From assembly GCA_010405405.1 (NCBI GenBank), contig MU004230.1:507333-571332 (forward strand): a DNA stretch of 64,000 nt. The letters run 5' to 3'. The stretch comes from Microthyrium microscopicum (lineage: Eukaryota > Ascomycota > Dothideomycetes > Microthyriales > Microthyriaceae). A model generated the notes under the pieces. It saw nothing but the letters and a program-made list of their open reading frames with translations, did no database searches and was not told the origin of the DNA. A program made the position numbers and the translations under genes. Of this stretch, positions 11,361-22,277 are shown in pieces (position 1 is the stretch's first letter; every line of letters begins with the position of its first letter).

Positions 11361-12758
11361 TAGTATACAGTGGGAGAGTGAACAGTTTGAAAAGGTGAGA
11401 GAACCAATATTCGAGTAGGGAAAAAATCTCTGGTTCTGTCTACCAATCACTAATAATGTGTAAGCAATATATAATATCAAATGCATGAGAGGTGGCCGTG
11501 ACCGAATTGGGTTTAACTATTTGTTATCTTGGAGCAGGAGACGACCCTCTAACCATGCAATGATAGATGTTTGAGTATGAAATGTCCGTAGTCAGTCCAA
11601 CAGTGCAAAGACTGAGCACGGCCATACAACGATATATAAATCCTAATGCCCCCAAGCATTTCCTGAATACTCCAGAGCACTGTTCCAACACCAGGGCAAC
11701 TTTATCAAGTATCGCCAGGCTCTGAAACCAATATCATATTGCTCCCACTGGAGTACTGTCTTGAAGTGGAAGAAGAGTTTGAGAGTAACGAGTTGATATA
11801 TACGAAAGCTACTGATACAGGCGGCAGTGATAATCAGAGAACGAGTAAAATGCTGGATAGAAAGCAGTTCAACATAAAATGAGGTCTGGATGATTCACAT
11901 GAAACAGGTCCTACATGTATTGGTAGTGTAAACACCTGCATGACTCCAGACGGGCACTTGGTTTTGCTTTCTGTCAAGATATCTTTGTTTAAGCAATGAT
12001 TGGGGAATCCTTAGCTCCAATCTTTTTGTCTACATATTCAAATATGTCTTTTACGGTACGGGTTAACCAAAGAGGCCAGATAACAAATATTACAGTGTGG
12101 CATCGGAATATTTTCAGGGTAGGGGCCTTCAATATAGATGTAGTAGAAACATTTTATATTAGGAGGGACCTAGAACATTGGCGGCAAGTGGGATGCTTCA
12201 AGTTGAGGCTAGAATGGTGTTGATGCGCAATTACTTGTGAATTGACCGAGTTACTTGAATATCCAAGTAGGTGAATTGGTCTCTTGAGAAAGATGAAGCA
12301 GTCAAGATTGTAGTTTGTGTCAGGTTTTGAGTCTCACTAGAAATACTCCGTACTCAGTATTCGTGGAGTAGGGAGTGAAAAAGGTGGAGCACGAGGCTGG
12401 AAGTTGCCATCTGGCACTTGAGGAAATAGCGGCTGAGTAAGGGTACACGATGAACATTGATTGGCCAGGGACAGCACGTTCTTTCCCATTCTTTCTCTCT
12501 AACACCCCAAAGAAGGCAAGAGCGAGGCAAGCACAGTTACTAGCGTGGTGAAAGAGCTAATGCACGGTTCAAGCTAAACTTTTGGACAGATTTCAAGACT
12601 GTCACTCCTGGCGCAACACCACCTTTCCTTAAATTCTACCACCACTTCATCTCTCCACCCTCCTTTACCCCATCCTTCTCTTCTGTCAATTCATCGACAC
12701 TTGGTTCCATTATCACATACTAATAGCACTGTCGGATAAGTTGACTCTTTCATCCGCC
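11361..12758. other. intergenic; calnexin promoter
   Basis: No gene seen. The final ~200 bases are C/T-rich (leader of calnexin). At 12468-12480 lies GGGACAGCACGTT, similar to but not identical with the yeast unfolded-protein-response element core (CAGCGTG). Confidence 0.4.
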
Positions 12759-14600
12759 ATGCGTTACGCATTTGTTGCCTCTGCGCTGCTCTGCGCATCT
12801 GTCGCTTTTGCCGACGATGCTTCATCAGCTTCCTCTTCCGAATCATCTACTTCTTCTTCGTCCACCGTAGCAAACAAGCCTACATTCACAGTAAGTTCAC
12901 TTGACATCAACTAGACCTACGTGCGCATCACATACTAACTGCCTCCTAGCCCACAAAGCTAAAGCCTTCCGGTGGTTTCCTAGAACAGTTTACTGATAAC
13001 TGGGACACCCGGTGGAAGCCATCTCACGCGAAGAAGGAAAAAGACAAGGACTCAACAAGTGAGGAAGAATGGGCATATGTCGGAAAATGGGCCGTTGAGG
13101 AGCCTCATGTTCTCGGTGGCATGGTTGGTGACAAGGGTCTCGTCGTAAAGGACAAGGCTGCTCACCACGCCATCTCTGCCAAATTCGAGAAGCCCATCTC
13201 CGCCAAGGGCAAGCCACTCGTCGTTCAATATGAAGTCAAGCTTCAAGGTATGTTTTACATTCTCACTCTCAATAGCTTCTCGTTCTAATTCAACTCCAGA
13301 TGGCCTCGAGTGCGGTGGTGCTTATATGAAGCTCCTTCAAGACAATAAGAAGCTTCACCGTGAGGAATTCTCAAATGCCTCTCCCTATATTATCATGTTT
13401 GGTCCCGACAAGTGCGGTGCTACCAACAAGGTCCACTTTATCTTCCGTCACAAGAACCCAAAGACCGGCGAGTATGAGGAGAAGCATCTCGACAACCCTC
13501 CTCTATCCCGTTCTACCAAGCTCTCCGCTCTCTATCAGCTCGTTGTTCACCCCAACAACACCTTCATCATCAACATTGATGGTGAGCAAGTCAGCACTGG
13601 TAGCCTCCTTGAGAACTTTACCCCAGCTGTCAACCCACCAAAGGAGATTGATGACGAGGCAGACAAGAAGCCCGAAACCTGGGTTGATGAATCCCGCATT
13701 GCTGACCCAGAGGCCAAGAAGCCAGAGGATTGGGATGAGGATGCTCCATTCGAGATTCCCGATACTGATGCCAAGAAGCCTGAAGACTGGCTAGATGATG
13801 AGCCCTCCATGGTCCCAGACCCAGAGGCTGAGAAGCCCGAGGATTGGGATGATGAAGAGGATGGTGACTGGGTCGCCCCTCAGGTCCCCAACCCCAAGTG
13901 CTCTGAATCATCTGGTTGCGGCAAGTGGGAGGTTCCAATGAAGAAGAACGAGGCCTACAAGGGCAAGTGGACCGCACCATTGATTGACAACCCCAAGTAC
14001 AAGGGTGAATGGGCCCCACGCAAGATTGCCAACCCCAAGTATTTCGAGGACAAGACCCCTGCCAACTTCGAGCCTCTTGGAGCTATTGGCTTCGAGCTCT
14101 GGACTATGCAGAACGATATCATGTTCGACAACATCTACATTGGAAACTCTGTCGAGGATGCCGAAGCTCTCAAGAAGGAAACCTGGGACCTTAAGATTGA
14201 GGCCGAAAAAGCTGAGGAGAAGCTCAACGAGCCCAAGTTCGAGGACATCAAGGACCCATCTGCTCCTATTGACTTCAAGAAGGACCCCGTCGGTTTCGTC
14301 AAGCAGAAGGCTGAGGCTTTCATCACTGCCGCCAAGGCTGATCCTATCAAGGCCGCTCAAGAGATGCCAGAGGTCGCAGGTGTTCTCGGTGTTACTGCCC
14401 TTACAATCCTCGCTCTCATCCTTACTGCCCTTAGCCCATCCGCTCCATCCAAGGAACAAATCAAGGCCAAGGCCAACAAGGCAAAGGATGCCGCAGAGAA
14501 GGCCAAGGACAAGGCTGCCGAAGCTATCTCCAGTGGTGTCGATCAAGCCAAGGATGCTACAAAGCGCTCTACTCGATCATCAACTGCCGGTGCTCAGTAG
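12759..14600 (+). CDS. calnexin, ER lectin chaperone
   Basis: ER membrane lectin chaperone that binds monoglucosylated N-glycans on folding glycoproteins. Exons 12759-12890, 12950-13247 and 13300-14600 give 576 residues. It starts with a signal peptide (about residues 1-19) and a Ser-rich spacer, then the globular lectin domain with the [15 protein letters not shown] and [12 protein letters not shown] blocks. The P-domain arm shows the motif-1 repeats ([14 protein letters not shown] type) and motif-2 repeats (GKW...APxIxNPxYKGEW). One transmembrane segment lies at about 502-521, followed by a Lys/Ala-rich cytosolic tail of about 55 residues without a clear KKXX or RKR retrieval signal at the end. 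The introns split the signal-peptide exon and the beginning of the lectin domain. Orthology to yeast CNE1 is expected. Confidence 0.96.
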
Positions 14601-15215
14601 ACTCATCAATATTTTTCATCAATGGGAAAACAGAATTACCCAAATCGTGACGTTTTCTCCAGGACTTGATCATACACTAAGAATAAAGATTCAAAAGTCC
14701 ATGTTCATTTGCTACCAACCGGAGTGAATAGGAAGCCCTGGGCTGCAGCGGTGTATCAAAATATCAGGCGTTTTCTTTCCCCATCATGTACCTTATTACC
14801 TACTATCGAAGGGAGTTTGGTTGGGCTCTTTTGTGTATTTTTGACTAGGTAGTGAATTGAATTGAAGCAGTATGCACATGCAGAAAATAAGACCTGTCCC
14901 TTGAGTCTAATCAGTGACTACGACATTCTGGTGAGGTATCAATGCTGGAAAATTGAAATGGTTTTGTTTACGGATCAATGGAAAAATCGGCTATTCAGTG
15001 TTTATATCGTGGCGATGCTCAGAAGTTCAAGTCGGCTACTCACGGGGTGAAGAGGCACGGCTGGCGGATAACCATTCCCCGCCCCTTTGAGCTCAACTTC
15101 TTTTTCTTCAAGACGCAAGCCGCTTGTCATGAACTAGGTGTGTGGTTGTTTTTTAGAGATTCGGTTCTGACATTGTCTTCAATTATACCTTGTGCTTACA
15201 ATCTTTCAGTTCACA
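14601..15215. other. intergenic; dehydrogenase promoter
   Basis: No gene seen. A polypyrimidine-AG (CTTTCAG) ends at 15209, six bases before the next start codon, suggesting a 5'-leader intron of the downstream gene. Confidence 0.4.
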
Positions 15216-16978
15216 ATGGCCGCCCGCCGTGCTTTTTCGCGTAATATCCCCGCGCTCTCCCAACGGTTGCCGCTCAGAGCTTCAAGATCCTCCTTTCTAG
15301 CTACAATGGCGCCAAACTCTCAATCGAATACTGCTGTTCGCAGACTACATGCTACAAGCAAGCACTTTAATGCTGCTGCTACTTCAACTGCCTCTTCGTA
15401 TCCAACCTCCCACGAACAAATCAAAACTCCTGAAGATACCCCCAACTTCCTTAACAATAAGTTCACCGCATCGCAAGCGTCTACTTGGTTCGATTTATAC
15501 GATCCGGCTACAAACAACCTTGTTACTCGCGTTCCTCAATCAACGGATGCCGAATTGAAGGCTGCCGTTGATGCTGCCGAAAAGGCTTTCCCAGCATGGA
15601 AGGCAACTTCAGTCATGTCTCGTCAACAGATCATGTTCAAATATGTTGCGCTGATCCGAGAGAACTGGGATCGTCTTGCGGCTAGCATCACACTCGAGCA
15701 AGGAAAGACGGTGGCCGATGCCAAGGGTGATGTTCTACGTGGTCTACAGGTCGCAGAGGGTGCTTGTGGTATTCCCGAGCAAATGAAGGGTGAAGTGCTC
15801 GAAGTGGCAAAGGATATGGAGACAAGAACCTACAGAGAGCCATTGGGTGTTGTGGCAGCTATCTGCCCATTCAGTGAGTATATGTCTAAGCCTAGTGATG
15901 ATTGTCAGCTAACAGAGAGATAGATTTCCCAGCCATGATTCCCCTCTGGTGTGTACCAGTCGCCACCATGACTGGCAACACCATCGTCGTCAAACCATCC
16001 GAACGTGACCCTGGCGCAATGATGATCCTCGCTGAGCTCGCCGCAAAAGCTGGTTTCCCCGAAGGTGTAATCAACATCATTCACGGTGCCGCCCCAACTG
16101 TCGACTTTATCATTGACGAACCACGCATCAAGGCCATCTCTTTCGTTGGCTCCAACAAGGCCGGCGAGTATATCTTTACTCGTGGCTCCGCTAATGGCAA
16201 GCGTGTACAAGCCAACTTGGGCGCAAAGAACCACGCCGCTATCATGCCTGACTGCAACAAAAACCACGCACTCAACGCCATCGCTGGTGCCGCCTTTGGT
16301 GCCGCGGGCCAGCGCTGCATGGCTCTCAGCACCTGCGTCATGGTTGGCGAAACCAAAGACTGGTTACCAGAGCTCGCCGAGCGCGCTAAAGGTCTCAGCA
16401 TCAACGGCGGCTTCGAGGCCGGCGCTGACCTAGGACCTGTCATCTCACCAGAAGCCAAGAAGCGTATCGAAGGCCTCATCGCCAGCGCCGAAGAAGAAGG
16501 CGCCACCATCCTCCTCGACGGCCGCGGCTACGTACCCGAGAAATACCCCAACGGTAATTGGGTTGGCCCAACCATCATCGCAAACGTCAAGCCACACATG
16601 CGCTGCTACACGGAAGAGATCTTCGGTCCCGTGCTAGTCTGCCTAAACGTGGAGACGACTGACGACGCAATCAATCTAATCAACGCAAACGAGTATGGAA
16701 ATGGTACAGCAATCTTTACACGCAGTGGACCAACAGCCGCACGCTTCCAGAGCGAAGTTGAGGCCGGTCAGATGGGTATCAATGTACCAATTCCAGTGCC
16801 GTTGCCCATGTTCTCGTTCACCGGCAACAAGAAGAGCATTGCGGGTGGTGGAGCGAGCACGTTTTATGGAAAGCCTGGAATCAACTTTTACACACAGATC
16901 AAGACTGTGACGAGTCTGTGGCGCTCGGAGGATGCGATTGAGACTAAGGCTAAGACAATTATGCCTACTCATTCGTAG
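15216..16978 (+). CDS. methylmalonate-semialdehyde dehydrogenase (acylating), mitochondrial
   Basis: Oxidises methylmalonate and malonate semialdehydes to propionyl-CoA and acetyl-CoA in valine and pyrimidine breakdown. Exons 15216-15873 and 15924-16978 give 570 residues. The first ~50 residues are Arg/Ser-rich and lack acids, as expected for a mitochondrial presequence. The aldehyde dehydrogenase core follows: cofactor-binding KPSERDPG, glycine motif [11 protein letters not shown] and the catalytic Cys351 in [10 protein letters not shown]. The C-terminal block [20 protein letters not shown] is characteristic of this subgroup and distinguishes it from other ALDHs. One 50-bp intron interrupts the sequence before NFPAMIP. 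The frame extends upstream of 15216 without an ATG; the chosen ATG has a good context (CACAATGGC). Confidence 0.95.
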
Positions 16979-17291
16979 ATCTCATGGGAAAATTTGGGCT
17001 GGCGAAACCGGTGTTCCTGAATAATTGCTAGGATAAATGTAGTAGATAGGCAAAATATCAAAATTACATAACATCATTTTGTCATTCCCGTCACTGATTT
17101 AGTCATGCATCTTGATACGGCTTTTTGAACCGCTTTGTCATTAGAGTCCGGATGTATACTACCTCGAAAATATACTACAATAACTGTGCAAACTACAAAT
17201 ATACTTCCAATCGAACAAGCAATCCAACTTCTCGCGCAAATCATGACCATCAAAATGGTTTTCGGCTCCATTACTTCATTCCCATATGTAC

Positions 17292-17724
17292 CTAAAACTG
17301 TCCCTCATTTGGATCAGACCTATGCATTCATTAGCCTCCATCCTCACCTACTACTATAAGCAGGGACAACTCACGTAACAATCCAATCACCATGCTGACT
17401 CTGCCCCCCATTCTGACAGCCCGTAACTTCCAGAGCCAACCAGTCCTGGCACCCAGCATTACTCATATATCCCTGGCCACCCGATACACGCTTAATGTTG
17501 TAGTTGTAGCGCAAGTTTCCGTTGACATTCACGCACCAACCAAGCTCTTCCTCTTGGTCATATGTGCGGTCTCCTAGAGTTACGGTGCAGGCTTCGGCGG
17601 CATAGTTGAGAGCGTTGGGGCGGAAGAGGCCGTCGGTCCAGGGTTGGCTGCTGGTGAAGCAGCTGGCGGAGATTAGGGGTGTGAGGAGGGTGGTGGTGAG
17701 GATGGCGAGGGTGGGGAAGTGCAT
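17292..17724 (-). CDS. small secreted Cys-containing protein, effector-like
   Basis: Exon 1 is 17724-17375 and exon 2 is 17319-17292, separated by a 55-bp intron with a GCTAATG branch region; the product has 125 residues. A signal peptide (about residues 1-20) is followed by five cysteines, an inner WCVNVNG block and a C-terminal DPNEGQF supplied only by the second exon. I recognise the general look of a widespread family of small secreted fungal proteins that end in a DPN motif, but no function is known to me. A longer unspliced frame with a further upstream ATG (17838) exists, but its extra N-terminus is not signal-like. It lies about 670 bp from the degraded transposon. Confidence 0.75.
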
Positions 17725-18389
17725 GGTGTTTGGGTGTTTTGGAGGGGATGGGATGGTTCGTGTAGATGGTGCTTTGGGAAGGGTAGGTAGGGAATTGTAG
17801 GAGATGTAGTTCTTGGAAGATTGGGTTGATAGTGACATGTTTTTAAGTGGTGAAAAGAGCTATGATGTAGTGGTTCTTATATACACTTCTATATCTTGCT
17901 GTTCATCGGGCTTATGGTTATCTCTATAGAGAAGCATCGCGAGGCAAATATAGGTACAAACCAACTTATATCCTCCAGGTCATTTGACTGTTATTGGCTT
18001 GAGCTAAAGTAGATATGCAAAGTACCTGCGGCAACAAATACACTAATGCAGGTAAAGTGGCCCAATAAATCTTCCTATGCAGCTTCGTTTCCTGAACCCA
18101 AGTATCCTGGAAGCTTGAAATAGTGACAGATATGAATGCTTAAAACATTTGTTAGTAGTCCATTCCATACGCAGGTTCAAGCAAAATAACTTTTTGTGCT
18201 CAAAAATGGCAGTGACATGGTGACTTTTGGAACTATATGCGGAGACACATAACAGTGAAGTCGAACTCGACCCGTAGCTTTTAGAGACACAAATCATAGC
18301 TTGCGAGAACAAAAGAGCTAGCAAGATGACCTAAAGTATCAGACCAAGGTTCTTCCTACGGAAATGTCCATTGTTAGTCGTATATCATA
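17725..18389. other. intergenic up to transposon
   Basis: Promoter region of the small secreted protein gene. No coding frame. The last two bases (TA, 18388-18389) are the left target-site duplication of the transposon. Confidence 0.45.
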
Positions 18390-18432
18390 ACGTGCCTCAC
18401 CTAGATCTTGGCATACCTAGATCTCGGCACCC
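18390..18432 (+). repeat. left terminal inverted repeat, 43 bp
   Basis: Starts ACGTGCC and pairs with 20151-20193 in inverted orientation with 38 of 43 bases identical; all five differences are C/T transitions. It contains two tandem 16-bp subrepeats of the form ACCTAGATCTYGGCAY. Confidence 0.9.
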
Positions 18433-19740
18433 TAAATAGGATATTCTATAATTAAATACTAAAGCATAACATAACTAATTATTAATAAAATTTAAATATT
18501 TAAACTACAAGATTAAGCTTAATCTTAATGCTAGATTTTTACTTTTTTAGCTCTTCTATAGCTCGTTTTAAAGTATCCTAAATATTAACTAACTAGTTAG
18601 TAGCATAGTCTAATATAATCTTTTTTAGATTATCTATCTTTATATTATAATCTTTTTTCTTTCTTTTAGACTTCTTTAAAGTAGACTAAAGTATAGAAAC
18701 CTAAGTTTTAAGAGTATTTATCTCTTACTAAAGACGTAGGTTTTAAGCTAAGATTTAGCTTATTTCTCTTACTATAGAATATATTACTATTTATTTAGTT
18801 CTTAGTATAAATAATACCTTTTTAAGAGCTAGAAAAGAAGTAGAAATAGTTAAAATAGGTATAGATTATATAGAAACTAACTATTAGGAATTTTCTAGTA
18901 GCTAAATAATATAATAAAGAACTTAATAGCAATTAATAGGCTAGATTCTAGTTAATATAAAGATAGATATATAATTTATCTTTATAAAGACCTTTTAATA
19001 AGCTTTTATATAAATCTAAATAAAGATTCTTTTCTAAATTAGAGCTAAGGATAAAGCTAAAGAAGATCTATTTAATTCTATTAAAAAATATTATTTTAAA
19101 GGTCTAAAGATTTTAATATCTAAAAGCTATATTTAATAAAAGAAATATAGTAGTAAATAGATGATTTATATATTATTTTTAATATATTTATAGCAAAATT
19201 TAGGTATAGTATAGCTACTATAGTTATTATAAATTAAAATTTACTATTTCTTTAGATCTAAAGGCGTAGTTTATAGAATAAAGATCTAATTAAGCTATTC
19301 TTTACCTAGTTAATTTAATATCTAACTATTAACTATAGCTATAAATTTATAACTATTTAAAAGTAGATCTTCTTTATAATTTAGTAGAAACTAGTAATTT
19401 AGAACTAATTTGCTTTTATAGATAGCTAAATATAATAAAATAAAGCTAAGAGCTAAGATTATTTCTAAAATTAATATATTCTTATAACTACTATTCTCTA
19501 TAACGAAAAAGTCTCCTATTTTATAGTTCTCTACTATTTAATAAAATACTATAACTACCTCTTTACTAGAGATACTTAAACATATTCTAGTTTTATTAAA
19601 ATTATAAATATTTGCTAGTTTAACCTTAAGGAAAGAAATTGCTCTTTTAAGGCAATTAAAATACTTATTTATAGCCTTATAAGTAGTTCTATTAACTTAT
19701 TATTTATTAATACGTTTTATAATAAAGTAAATAACTTCTA

Positions 19741-20020
19741 AATTTTGCTTTTTAAACGATTTAACCTAATTTTAGCCTAAAAAGGTATCTAGAATTTACT
19801 AATAAAAAAGTCTTTAAGTAAAGTCTTTTATTTAAATATAAGTAGGTAGCAAACTAGCTAATTCCTCTACTTAAATCTAGGAAATAATTTCTAATTCCTT
19901 AGTAATTAATAGTTTTTATAGCAAGCTATATAAAGTTTTCTTTAACTCTTATCTAGTAATTTAATCTTAAAGAGTTAATTTTAGAATGCTATATAACTTA
20001 GCTATAGTAAGAATAGATTT
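19741..20020 (-). pseudogene. transposase N-terminal helix-turn-helix remnant
   Basis: Minus-strand frame in which every stop is TAA or TAG at a position explicable as a RIP-mutated Gln or Trp codon. Reading those back, the segment resembles the psq-type and CENP-B/Tc5-type DNA-binding helices of Fot1/pogo transposases, ending in a G-[stop]-N-[stop]-VKSFKK block that matches the family pattern GxNWVxxFxxR. No indel is needed across the stretch. The DDE catalytic part should lie at lower coordinates, but I could not trace it with confidence. Confidence 0.65.
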
Positions 20021-20150
20021 ATATTTACTATTTTTTATAGCTATAATAGTAGCTTAAAGTAAAGCTTTATTAACTATTTAAATTATAAAAGAAACGTATT
20101 TAAATTAGTAGAGTTATGGTTAATTTAAGTATCTAGAAATTATCTAAAGG

Positions 20151-20193
20151 GGGTGCCGAGATCTGGGTGTGCCGAGATCTAGGTAGGGCACGT
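20151..20193 (-). repeat. right terminal inverted repeat, 43 bp
   Basis: Inverted partner of 18390-18432, ending GGCACGT and followed by the TA duplication. It also carries two AGATCT-centred subrepeats. Confidence 0.9.
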
Positions 20194-21354
20194 TAGGACG
20201 AGGCTGAGGCTCAACGAGATCCTCTTAGATCTAAGCCCCGACTAGCTTCGATCCCTCATATGCAAGTAACGTAAAACCTTCAACACTACCAAAATCTGGC
20301 CTTGAAGCTGATGTCTTTATCGGATATATCGTTCATTTGGGTTCTATCGTTCAATTGATAATCCTAGTGTCTTGATATCTAAGAAAAGGCCTGCTGATGC
20401 ATGCTAGTATTCGAACTGATCCAACTTCATCACTGACTTCTTTTAAGACCATTTGTCCAAAACTGACATATTGCGAACCCGTACATGCAAGTTGAGTGTA
20501 TGACTTGTCATGTTCTGCTCTCAATGAATAATAGGCGAGTTTGCGTTCTTAGCCGAGTTGAATTAGACTCCGTAGCAAATCATGCGACATATTGACACCG
20601 ATTGCCATATCAAGCATGCTGGTAACAACATTCAAGTAATATTTTATGATCAAGGAAAGTGCCGTTGGTCTGTCCCTTTCTTGAAGATGCCCAAAATTCG
20701 GAGAAATTATGGAGTCCAGTGGTTATGTACTTCCTCTCTATCCACATCCATGATATGTCGTCTTTCAGATATTCTGTAGCAAGCCTCCGTTTAAGGAAAG
20801 AATGTAAAATTATCGTAGCTATATAGTGCAATTAGATCAATAATACAAGAATTTAGCAAGTATGAGACAGTTGGACATGTATTTCATCTGCCTATGCCCA
20901 GAGTTGAACACAGGCACTTTCACCTCAAGCTTTCAAAACACCAAAAACAAAAATACCTCCGGTGTATCTTCTGAAGAGGCCTCGCGACATAACCAAGCCC
21001 CCAAAGCTAGTTAGTTCAAAGCCAATTCTGAAAAATACACCGAAAGCAGCTTAACACCCACCTGCGCCCACATGGTGCCCCCAAGTACCACGGTACCACA
21101 AGTAGATGCTAAGCAACAGATATTGTCACCAAATGAATTATATACTAAATTTAACACCTCCATTTTGCCTATCCGCTAGTTTCTACCACGTTGCTTTCGG
21201 TTTCCTAACAAGGGGACACCGTCAAAATAAACGTATAAACTCTAAAACATGCAGATCGAAACCATATCGACATAGCAAATACCAAGCGCTCAGCAGATAG
21301 TAAGAAATAGTGAGTCCAGATTTTACCCACAGCTTTCTGAATTCGACTGCGATG
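20194..21354. other. intergenic, no gene seen
   Basis: Normal-GC DNA downstream of the transposon. Only short, unconvincing frames. Confidence 0.45.
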
Positions 21355-21528
21355 TTACCCACAGGTAACAAACTGATAGAATGTCCAAGGTGCCTGGTTT
21401 TCGTGGTAATATGAGCGAGAACCGATTTCTGCTCGATCAATGCCATCAAGCTGATTAGATACACAACCGCCCGCCAACAAGGGCCAAGTAACGCAAAAGA
21501 CAACAAGTCCTGCAAAGAAAAACCACAT
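21355..21528 (-). CDS. possible 57-residue secreted or membrane peptide
   Basis: An ATG in a good context (CAACATGTGG) opens a 57-codon frame whose first ~21 residues (MWFFFAGLVVFCVTWPLLAG) look like a signal peptide or membrane anchor. A polar, aromatic 36-residue remainder with two cysteines follows and ends ...FVTCG. A TATA-like ATATAAAA lies on the minus strand around 21780. The end may be different if the GGTAAC overlapping the stop is a splice donor. No family recognised; could also be chance. Confidence 0.35.
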   Translation of the reverse strand: MWFFFAGLVVFCVTWPLLAGGCVSNQLDGIDRAEIGSRSYYHENQAPWTFYQFVTCG

Positions 21529-22277
21529 GTTGAGACGCGATAAGAGATGGGCATGGATAAAAAGTTCGCTAGGACATTGCTCAGTCGTGAGCATAACAAT
21601 CTCGCTTTACGACACCCAGTACTTCCTGAGAAGGAATTATAGAGCCAGGATAGAGTCAATTTCTTTAAGAGACAATCAAGAGATTTGAAGCAAAGATAAG
21701 CTTGCATGTCAATTGGGAGACAAAGTCAAGTCCATCCAGAGGGCTCAGATGTTGAAGGATTGGTGGTGAGCACATTTTTATATTGAAACTTGCTCAGCCG
21801 AGCGCTGTTTAGCCTAACGGCGATAAGAGTTAATTTAGCACAACAAGAAAATCGAACAGGAAATTCGGCCAAGGGCGAAGAAACGATCATCTCGACGGGT
21901 TTTCCAGTTCTACTCCATCATGCCTTCATAGTAAATAGTTTTTAGCTAATTGGAGTCCCGTTCCCATGCGTTGCTAGTCTCTCCGCCCCAGACAGTTTAA
22001 GATGATACTTTCTAGGATCATTATCTCTTAGAGTAGAGTTTGGCGGAGTATTTGTTCCGTCTGTACTGTTGGATGCGGAAGAATTCTACAATCAGAAGCA
22101 ATCGAAGGCGAACAGAAATCGAGACTTCGAAGTCCGGGCTCTAGGCGATGCATATAAGAACATGTCTCTTGGCTCAACACCGTAATGAAAGACAACAAGC
22201 CTTGCCAAGTACTTCTTCATCCTACAAGCGTTCAATACTAAACCCTTCTAAAGAAGAATTTGTTTTGACACGAGAGA
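21529..22277. other. intergenic, promoter of repeat precursor gene
   Basis: No gene seen beyond the possible promoter of the small minus-strand frame and that of the repeat precursor on the plus strand. Confidence 0.4.

Larger units (their letters stand above)
18390..20193. mobile_element. RIP-degraded Tc1/mariner-type (Fot1/pogo) transposon
   Basis: A 1804-bp element bounded by 43-bp terminal inverted repeats and flanked by TA on both sides (18388-18389 and 20194-20195), the target preference of the Tc1/mariner superfamily. The interior is very AT-rich with CpA and TpG almost gone, the footprint of RIP, while the repeats keep normal GC. On the minus strand a transposase N-terminus can still be traced. 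Family assignment to Fot1/pogo rests on that helix-turn-helix region and element length. Surely inactive. Confidence 0.85.

Noticed and set aside
13908-14546. 212-codon open frame antisense to calnexin
   Set aside because: It lies entirely over the conserved calnexin coding exon and its leucine/glycine-rich product looks like a codon-bias mirror.
21222-21707. 161-codon minus-strand frame
   Set aside because: Overlaps the more signal-peptide-like 57-codon frame; its product is Leu/Ser-rich without a recognisable pattern.
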